Shown here: positions 5,766 to 11,274 of the stretch, piece after piece
How positions within the stretch are numbered: position 1 is the stretch's first letter
How the letters are laid out: the number at the start of each line of letters is the position of its first letter
NCBI GenBank assembly: GCA_002418765.1
Contig: DIET01000021.1
Location: 1-11,274, forward strand
DNA: 11,274 bases
From: Peptococcaceae bacterium UBA5767
Lineage (GTDB): Bacteria; Bacillota; TC1; UBA5767
Direction of reading: 5' to 3'
Made by a program: the position numbers and the translations under genes
Notes under the pieces: model-generated
The model's database searches: none
What the model saw: only the letters and a program-made list of their open reading frames with translations
What the model was told of the DNA's origin: nothing

Positions 5766-6959
5766 CTAGACCCCCAGAAGCTGCATGGCCAACAGGGCAT
5801 AAATTTTGGCAGAGGCAAACAATTCTTGTATGTCAATAAATTCTGTGGCGGCATGAGCCTGTGCAATGTTGCCTGGACCAAATACCACGGTCTTGGTATT
5901 CATACGTGCAAGATGCGCTCCATCCGTCCAATAATCAACACCGCCTGGCTTTACTATTCTACCGGTAACATCTTTTATGCACCCAACCAGTGTTTCTGCC
6001 AACGCATTGTCTATACCTGATTCCAAGGTTTCTCTGCCTTGTGTCTCCGGCTCCTCCTCTATGTAAAACGAAGCACCGGGATATCTTTGCACCACAGATT
6101 GCAAGATTTCCTCTATCTCCCCTTTTACCTGTGCGATGTTCTCTCCGGGAATATACCGGCGATCCATCGAAAACCAGCACTGATGCGGCACTGTATTATT
6201 CTGTAAACCACCAGAAATTTTCCCTATGCTTAGCGTGGGGGGAGCCACATAATCGTGTTTTCTTAGGGCCAACTGCGGCAGAAGTTCATCTTCCAATGCG
6301 GCTATCATACGCGCGGCAACCGATACGGCATTGATGCCTTGCGTTGGTTTGCTAGCATGACTAGCTTTGCCCTGAATATGTACCTTGAGCCAGCTCATCC
6401 CCTTATGATAACCAGCCACATTCAATCCTGTTGCCTCCCCCACGATAGCATAGTCAGTTCTCTTATGGTGAGATACCCAGTACCTTGCTCCTTCAGAGTT
6501 ATTGGGTGATTCCTCACCTACTAGCCCCGCATAAATCAGGTCCCCTTTTAAAGATATCCCAGACCTCTTGATGGCCATCATGGCGTATAGCATGGCGGCA
6601 TTGCCACCCTTCATATCAGCAGCACCCCGTCCCCAGAGCTTCCCATCTTTCACCATGCCTGAAAATGGTTCATGATCCATGCCCTCCGCCAATACTGTAT
6701 CAAGATGCCCACATAACAACAAACTGGGAGCCTTTGGATCTGTGCCTGGAAGGCTAGCCCAAACATTGCAGCGTTCATCGAAAACCTCTTCTACTTCTGA
6801 TGAGATATTTTCCGCACGCAACCTTTCAGAAATAACACGCGCTACACGTGTTTCTCCACCAGGGACCTTATAATGGCTGGGTATGGACACCAACTGGCTT
6901 GTCAATTCAATGAGCTCCTCTTGATTCATATTGAGTAATATTTGTTCTTTGTGGTTCAT
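5766..6959 (-). CDS. M20-family zinc metallo-deacylase/peptidase (ArgE/DapE/CPG2-like)
   Basis: A cytoplasmic di-metal amidohydrolase of 397 residues, normal for the family. It has the full ligand set: CGHLDTV (83-89, His85 and catalytic Asp87), GRGAADMKGG (110-119, bridging Asp115), GEES (148-151, base Glu149 and ligand Glu150), GEAT (174-177, Glu175) and AHAATEF (368-374, His369). The lid/dimerisation domain spans about 185-295, between the two halves of the catalytic domain; GKASHASKPTQGINA (about 197-211) matches its opening. Related enzymes remove acyl groups from acetylornithine or succinyl-diaminopimelate, or cut small peptides; the substrate cannot be chosen from sequence, and no Arg or Lys biosynthesis genes are adjacent. 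ATG 6959 has a modest site (AGAGG, about 10 bases away). It seems to be a separate unit: a terminator lies upstream at 7047-7080 and a promoter-like site downstream. Confidence 0.92.
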   Translation of the reverse strand: MNHKEQILLNMNQEELIELTSQLVSIPSHYKVPGGETRVARVISERLRAENISSEVEEVFDERCNVWASLPGTDPKAPSLLLCGHLDTVLAEGMDHEPFSGMVKDGKLWGRGAADMKGGNAAMLYAMMAIKRSGISLKGDLIYAGLVGEESPNNSEGARYWVSHHKRTDYAIVGEATGLNVAGYHKGMSWLKVHIQGKASHASKPTQGINAVSVAARMIAALEDELLPQLALRKHDYVAPPTLSIGKISGGLQNNTVPHQCWFSMDRRYIPGENIAQVKGEIEEILQSVVQRYPGASFYIEEEPETQGRETLESGIDNALAETLVGCIKDVTGRIVKPGGVDYWTDGAHLARMNTKTVVFGPGNIAQAHAATEFIDIQELFASAKIYALLAMQLLGV

Positions 6960-7044
6960 TTTCTCATTGTCCTCTCGTTTTCATAACCAAAGTAGCATCA
7001 CCTATCATACATTATGAACAAGTAAGTATGGAAGAGCCCCCGGC

Positions 7045-7080
7045 AAAAGAGCCATGAGCTACAAATGGCTCATGACTCTT
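7045..7080 (-). terminator. Stem-loop terminator of the signalling operon
   Basis: AAGAGCCATGAGC (7047-7059) and GCTCATGACTCTT (7068-7080) pair over 13 positions with a single C-A mismatch, around an 8-base loop. On the minus strand the stem starts 11 bases after the stop of the HD-GYP gene and runs into TTTT. The T tail is short, so termination may be incomplete. The stem is clear; direction is inferred from the gene layout. Confidence 0.6.
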
Positions 7081-7091
7081 CAAAATTTTTA

Positions 7092-8066
7092 TCATTGTGT
7101 CTTGTATATCTCTGGATAAATATCTAAAAACAATTCCACCAAAGCCGGATCGAACTGTTTCCCTTTATTCTTAATCAGCTCTCTTTTGGCTTCCTCATGG
7201 GATTTCACCGGTGAATATACCCTGCTATGCGTCATCACATCCCAGGCATCCCCAATAGCTATAATCCTAGATAAAATGGGAATCTCCTCCCCTTTCAACC
7301 CTCTTGGATACCCCTCTCCATTCCACCATTCATGGTGGCACTCCACAATCTGCGCCAAACTCATGAGTTCGTGCGTTTCACTCAAAATATGAGCACCTTT
7401 TAGCGTATGCTCCTGCATGATAGCCCATTCTACTTCATCTAGTGCTTGTTCTTTAAGCAATATTTGTTCCGGAATCAAACCCTTGCCAATGTCATGCAGA
7501 AGTGCAGCCGCGTCCAATTGCATACTCTTCAGTTCAGGCAAAAAAAGATGAGCAGCCATAATTTTGCAAACCTTCATGACCCTAAATGAATGTTCTGCCG
7601 TTTCAATATTTTTCTCGAAAAAGGGTGCCAAGAGCACCTTTGTTTCCTTAAGCATCCGGTTGTATTGTGCCAAATAGGGATTCGGTTTCATACGATCGTG
7701 TTCATGTTTTTTGGCTGCATAATCAATAATTGTATACAATTCCTTACTAGAAAACGGCTTTTGAATAAAACCATACGCATGAGACTCAATGGCCATCGTT
7801 TTTACGTGATCATTATTCAAAGCAGATAAAAAAACCACAGGAATATCAAAAAATTCATACAGAATTTTGGCCAGATCAATACCGGAAAGATCTCCATCAA
7901 TCATAATATCCATCAAAGCAAAATCCACATTCTCTTGCACAACCAAATCAAGGGCTTCTTCAGCAGACTTGGCTGTGCCCACCACCAAGTCTCCATTCCT
8001 CTTCAATCTTTCATAAAGATCTAGAGCTACAATACCTTCGTCTTCAACCACCAGAATTCTTTTCAT
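7092..8066 (-). CDS. Response regulator, REC plus HD-GYP (predicted c-di-GMP phosphodiesterase)
   Basis: Two-domain signalling protein of 324 residues. The receiver domain (about 2-120) has the acidic pocket E8-D9, phosphoacceptor Asp53, Ser81 and Lys103 of QKPF. A helical linker leads to an HD-GYP domain (about 150-320), a metal-dependent phosphodiesterase family that hydrolyses cyclic di-GMP. Visible ligands are E155-x3-H159, the HD pair H191-D192 in LLHDIGK, H220, H244-H245, the GYP signature EGYPRGLKGEEIP (251-263) and Asp273. The usual WDGxGYP is WNGEGYP, so one conserved Asp is Asn. The frame is open up to 8111, but ATG 8066 begins the receiver properly (MKRILVVEDE) and has GAGGG 5 bases upstream. 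It lies 62 bases after the LytTR gene and resembles that protein's receiver, which suggests the same kinase drives both. Confidence 0.93.
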   Translation of the reverse strand: MKRILVVEDEGIVALDLYERLKRNGDLVVGTAKSAEEALDLVVQENVDFALMDIMIDGDLSGIDLAKILYEFFDIPVVFLSALNNDHVKTMAIESHAYGFIQKPFSSKELYTIIDYAAKKHEHDRMKPNPYLAQYNRMLKETKVLLAPFFEKNIETAEHSFRVMKVCKIMAAHLFLPELKSMQLDAAALLHDIGKGLIPEQILLKEQALDEVEWAIMQEHTLKGAHILSETHELMSLAQIVECHHEWWNGEGYPRGLKGEEIPILSRIIAIGDAWDVMTHSRVYSPVKSHEEAKRELIKNKGKQFDPALVELFLDIYPEIYKTQ

Positions 8067-8128
8067 TAAAACCCTCAATTTCTGTTGCTGCAAACACGAT
8101 ATAATAATCATCTACCCCATAGAATGCC

Positions 8129-8875
8129 TTACATCATTACTTCTTCTTTCAGGCGTTTCCATTTCTGCTTCGCTACAGGAATACTGATATCTATGCCTTG
8201 CATCAGTATTTCATGTCCTCCCTGACCCAATTGGTTGATATTCTTGATTTTATTTTTGTTGACCATGAAATTCTTATGCACTCGTAAAAACCCACTACCC
8301 CTCAGTTTTTCCTCCCATTCCTTCAGCGTACTTCTTTGCGAAAATACAGCGTCGGCTAGGTGAACCTGAATAATTTTCTCACTGACCTCAATAAAAATGA
8401 TGTCTTCCGCATCTACCAAATGCAATGAATGCGCATCCCAAAAAGGAAATTTCTTATTTTCAGGAACCGATTTTTCAGGGAGGGGATCACTCTTTGCCTG
8501 ATTTTTAAATCGACTCATCGCCAACTCTATCCCAATTCTTAAATCATTTTTCTGAAACGGTTTTACAATATAGCCATAGGTCATCGGATGCTTCACCCGG
8601 TCAATGGTCAGGTTGTCACACATGGCCGTTAAAAATACGACAGGCAACTCGTATTCTTTGTGGATAATTTCTGCTGTCTCGATACCATCTAGCTGTCCCT
8701 TTAGGTATATATCCATCAAGATCAATCCAATATCCTGATGCTCGTGAATATATTCAATGGCTTCTTCTCCACTTGCTACAGGTTCTGCTACCAAATAACC
8801 CATGCTTTCCAGCCGCATTTTAATCTCAGTAGCCACCAAAGACTGATCTTCTACGATAAGAATTTTGTTGTTCAT
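8129..8875 (-). CDS. Response regulator, REC plus LytTR DNA-binding domain
   Basis: Cytoplasmic transcription regulator of 248 residues. The receiver domain (about 3-122) has E9-D10, phosphoacceptor Asp55 in LILMDIYLKG, Thr83 and Lys105 of VKPF. After a polar linker (about 124-142) comes a LytTR domain (about 145-245) with the family's FLRVHKNFMVNKNKIKNI pattern (196-213); such domains bind paired direct repeats in promoters. The receiver's style (MDIYLKGxxDGIE) is one I associate with regulators partnered by HisKA_2 kinases. The frame opens with GTG 8878, but ATG 8875 follows AGGAGG by 4 bases whereas the GTG is only one base away, so ATG is chosen. It lies 42 bases after the kinase gene. 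Target promoters are not evident in the window. Confidence 0.93.
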   Translation of the reverse strand: MNNKILIVEDQSLVATEIKMRLESMGYLVAEPVASGEEAIEYIHEHQDIGLILMDIYLKGQLDGIETAEIIHKEYELPVVFLTAMCDNLTIDRVKHPMTYGYIVKPFQKNDLRIGIELAMSRFKNQAKSDPLPEKSVPENKKFPFWDAHSLHLVDAEDIIFIEVSEKIIQVHLADAVFSQRSTLKEWEEKLRGSGFLRVHKNFMVNKNKIKNINQLGQGGHEILMQGIDISIPVAKQKWKRLKEEVMM

Positions 8876-8917
8876 CACGCCTCCTATAAATGAATATTCA
8901 TCTGCCGTTTCACCCTA

Positions 8918-11274
8918 TCATTTGGGAAGGGGAAATATAATTTTTGCTTGCGTTCCTTGCGCATAAGTATATTCGATTTTTCCATCTAGCTGTCTCACCA
9001 AAGTATTCACAAGCTGAATGCCAAACGATTTGATATCAATGCCCTGGGGCATGCCTACGCCATCATCCTTGAGGATGATGGTAATGATTTCCTTCTCCAA
9101 AGAAATATGCAGGGAAATCACACCTCTTGTTCTGTCCGAAAAGGCATGCTGTATAGAATTGGTAATCAATTCATTGATAATCAGTCCACAAAGAATCATA
9201 TGGTCAAGATCAATATTGATGTCTTCCACCTGCACCTGAAAGTCCAGAGACAAACTGTCAGTCGCGTAAAAATCAACCAATGAATTGCCAATCGCTTTCA
9301 TGTACTCCGATAAGCTTATGGCATTGATATCTTTAGACTGATAGATAAGTTCATGCAAAATAGCCATGGCCAAAATTCGCTTTTCACTGTTTTCCAGTAT
9401 CCTTTTGGCTTCTGCATCTTCCGTATAGCATGACTGCAGATACATCATACTAGACATTACCTGTAAATTATTCTTCACCCTATGGTGAATTTCTTTCATG
9501 AGAATTCCTTTTTCCTCTACAGAACGTACAATACTCAATTCCTGTATTTCACGATTTCGGACATTGACCAACATCTGTGCATAAAGCTTCAGTATATCAA
9601 TCTCATGTCTTTTGTATACATGATGTTCACGGACAGAATCGAATCCCACAAAACCTAAACAACCCTTTTCATGCATCATCGGAACAACAAGTACACTTTT
9701 AATGCCCTGCGATTCCAGAATATCTCGGACATCATCTTCACGAGATAGTTTGCCTACATCTTCAATCTGGATCAGGTGACCCTGTATATGCTGAGAGTAC
9801 CAACTGCCTACGGTATCAATAGGGATATCCTGCAAATTGTCTATTTCCGCATCGATGCCCACGCCTACCCATTCATAGACATTTGAAGTGGTACCACGCT
9901 CTTGGTCATAATCAAATATATAAACCCGGTCAGCATGTACGAACTCTCCCATCATGGCCAAAGAATGATCAATGGCCAAGGAAATCTCATCCAGAGGCGT
10001 GTTGATAAACTGTGTTGCCAGATTCATCAGAATCTTCTGTAGCTTGGTCTCTTCTTCCAGCATCGCCTCTGTTTCTACCAAACCGGTCACATCCGTAATG
10101 CTGCTTAACACATAATCTCGGTCCAGCATTTTGATGTGTTCGAGTGAGAGCAGACCATGAAAACGCACACCATTGTGCCCCGTGACAACAATGCTGTCAC
10201 TATAAGACGATGTTTCCAAAAAAGAAATCAAAGCTTCGCTCAGCGAATCCAGATTCATCTCTTTGGGAGTTCTATTGACAATGTCTTCTCTGCGAAAGCC
10301 AAGCGATGCGAGAAACATATCATTGACTTCTCGAATCACGCCTCCAGCCAAATCATGGATGCTCATCATGGTAGGGCTTTGATGAAATAATTTTTCAAAA
10401 TTCCTCTCATATTCCCGTTGTTTGCTGACATCCTTCGACAGAACAAACAGACTTTTCTCGCCATCCCATTCACCCTTCCAAATACGGGTTTCCACTGGAA
10501 TCTCTCGCTTGTCTTTGGTAACCAGCGGCAAGAGGCAAAAATCTTTTTTCCCTTCCAGCATCTCTTGAAAAACCTCCTGCGCCCTATTTCTAAGATGCGA
10601 AGGATAAAAATCAGCAACATGCATGGTAAGAAGCTCATTAAATGAATAATTTAATTTATGCAGTACCCTCTGGTTGCCATACCGGATGTTACCATTATAA
10701 TCAGTGATGACGATAAAATCATCAATGGTATTGAAAAAAGTCCGGAAGTTTTTCTCACTGCTTTCTAACCTCTGCGTCATTTCCAGCTTTCGGGTAACAT
10801 CTTCCGCAACGCAAAAAATCAAGCTTCCCGAAAGATTTGCTTTCCAGCGCATGGATATATATCCACTTTCTTTGGTTCGAAATTGATTGATAAATTCCTC
10901 AGTTTCACCAGTTTCCTTGGTCTGTTCAAATACCTTAACAGAAATCTCCTTATCATCCTCATGAACAAAGCATAAAAGGTTATTGCCTTCCAACTCTTCT
11001 GGCCAATATCCTGTCTTGTCTTTCCATGATTGATTCACTTTGACAAAAGTTCCCTTAAGATCAAGAATACAGAGCAAATTGCTGTTTCTTGGAAAAAAAT
11101 CATTGTATTCATAAAGAAGGGAATCAAAGGAATGGTGACTGCAGGATGATGAATCATCTCTTTTAACAATAACTTCGAACCCATTTGCATCCTTGGAACC
11201 TAGCAACCTGATTTCAGCAATAAAATCAAGCATCTCAGCATCAATAGGCAAGGTATAACGCACGTAAATGGGCA
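8918..11274 (-). CDS. Multi-PAS/GAF sensor histidine kinase, HisKA_2 type (5' end outside window)
   Basis: Sensor kinase of at least 781 residues. The frame is open to the right edge and no ribosome binding site precedes the GTG at 11263, so the gene almost certainly starts outside. Counting from that GTG: an unassigned leader (1-45), PAS 1 (about 50-155), PAS 2 (about 165-285), PAS 3 (about 288-400), a GAF-like domain (about 410-570), the HisKA_2 region with EIHHRVKNNLQ (phosphoacceptor His593 or His594), then an HATPase with N box NELITN (697-702), DDGVG (733-737) and SFGIQLV (746-752). No membrane helix is seen in the visible part, so it may sense inside the cell, but the missing N terminus could change that. 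It should autophosphorylate and pass phosphate to the two receivers encoded downstream. The signal is unknown. Confidence 0.93.
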   Translation of the reverse strand, partial: PIYVRYTLPIDAEMLDFIAEIRLLGSKDANGFEVIVKRDDSSSCSHHSFDSLLYEYNDFFPRNSNLLCILDLKGTFVKVNQSWKDKTGYWPEELEGNNLLCFVHEDDKEISVKVFEQTKETGETEEFINQFRTKESGYISMRWKANLSGSLIFCVAEDVTRKLEMTQRLESSEKNFRTFFNTIDDFIVITDYNGNIRYGNQRVLHKLNYSFNELLTMHVADFYPSHLRNRAQEVFQEMLEGKKDFCLLPLVTKDKREIPVETRIWKGEWDGEKSLFVLSKDVSKQREYERNFEKLFHQSPTMMSIHDLAGGVIREVNDMFLASLGFRREDIVNRTPKEMNLDSLSEALISFLETSSYSDSIVVTGHNGVRFHGLLSLEHIKMLDRDYVLSSITDVTGLVETEAMLEEETKLQKILMNLATQFINTPLDEISLAIDHSLAMMGEFVHADRVYIFDYDQERGTTSNVYEWVGVGIDAEIDNLQDIPIDTVGSWYSQHIQGHLIQIEDVGKLSREDDVRDILESQGIKSVLVVPMMHEKGCLGFVGFDSVREHHVYKRHEIDILKLYAQMLVNVRNREIQELSIVRSVEEKGILMKEIHHRVKNNLQVMSSMMYLQSCYTEDAEAKRILENSEKRILAMAILHELIYQSKDINAISLSEYMKAIGNSLVDFYATDSLSLDFQVQVEDINIDLDHMILCGLIINELITNSIQHAFSDRTRGVISLHISLEKEIITIILKDDGVGMPQGIDIKSFGIQLVNTLVRQLDGKIEYTYAQGTQAKIIFPLPK

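Noticed and set aside
6960..7044. Promoter for the M20 gene (TATGAT with a poor -35)
   Set aside because: The -10 is fair but no -35 hexamer with more than three matches is at a proper distance; a promoter is expected here, yet I cannot place it.
8891..8900. Perfect palindrome TGAATATTCA between the kinase and LytTR genes
   Set aside because: Ten AT-rich bases are expected by chance in a region like this, and it does not resemble the paired direct repeats bound by LytTR domains.

Overview
The window looks like chromosomal DNA of a low-to-moderate GC Bacillota bacterium, most likely a clostridial relative. The reasons are strong Shine-Dalgarno sites (AGGAGG, GGGAGG), mixed ATG/GTG/TTG starts, an encoded tRNA CCA end, and protein families common in that group (RlmH, DUF456, AI-2E permease, a HisKA_2-type kinase with REC-LytTR and REC-HD-GYP partners). 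The lineage is inferred from these features, not from a database match. Apart from a transposase tail at the left edge, every gene is on the minus strand, so the genes read from right to left.

Right part (11274 to about 7045): a signalling operon. A large sensor kinase (at least three PAS domains, a GAF-like domain, a HisKA_2 phosphoacceptor region and an HATPase domain) runs off the right edge. It is followed by a REC-LytTR regulator (DNA-binding output) and a REC-HD-GYP regulator (predicted cyclic-di-GMP hydrolysis). A stem-loop at 7047-7080 closes the unit. One sensor thus appears to feed both a transcriptional and a second-messenger output.

Middle (6959 to 1224): an M20-family metallo-deacylase/peptidase. 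It is followed by a tight row of five genes: AI-2E permease, MFS transporter, rlmH, a DUF456 membrane protein and a two-helix K+ channel with an RCK domain. Junctions in this row are overlapping or 12-50 bases wide, and Shine-Dalgarno sites overlap upstream stop codons, so the row is probably one transcript. A good -10 element lies just upstream of the AI-2E gene.

Left part (1223 to 1): a gene-poor stretch. It holds a 40-base 5' half of a tRNA-Ser(UGA)-like gene broken exactly after the anticodon loop, an intact tRNA-Ser(CGA) with encoded CCA, and about 640 bases without a convincing gene but with two hairpins sharing a diverged 16-base repeat. At the edge is the C-terminal end of an IS3/IS481-type transposase on the plus strand. 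This part reads as a decayed, recombination-prone tRNA locus.

I did not find a clearly new biological system. The most interesting items are the one-kinase/two-output operon, the broken tRNA-Ser half, and the structured repeats beside the tRNA.
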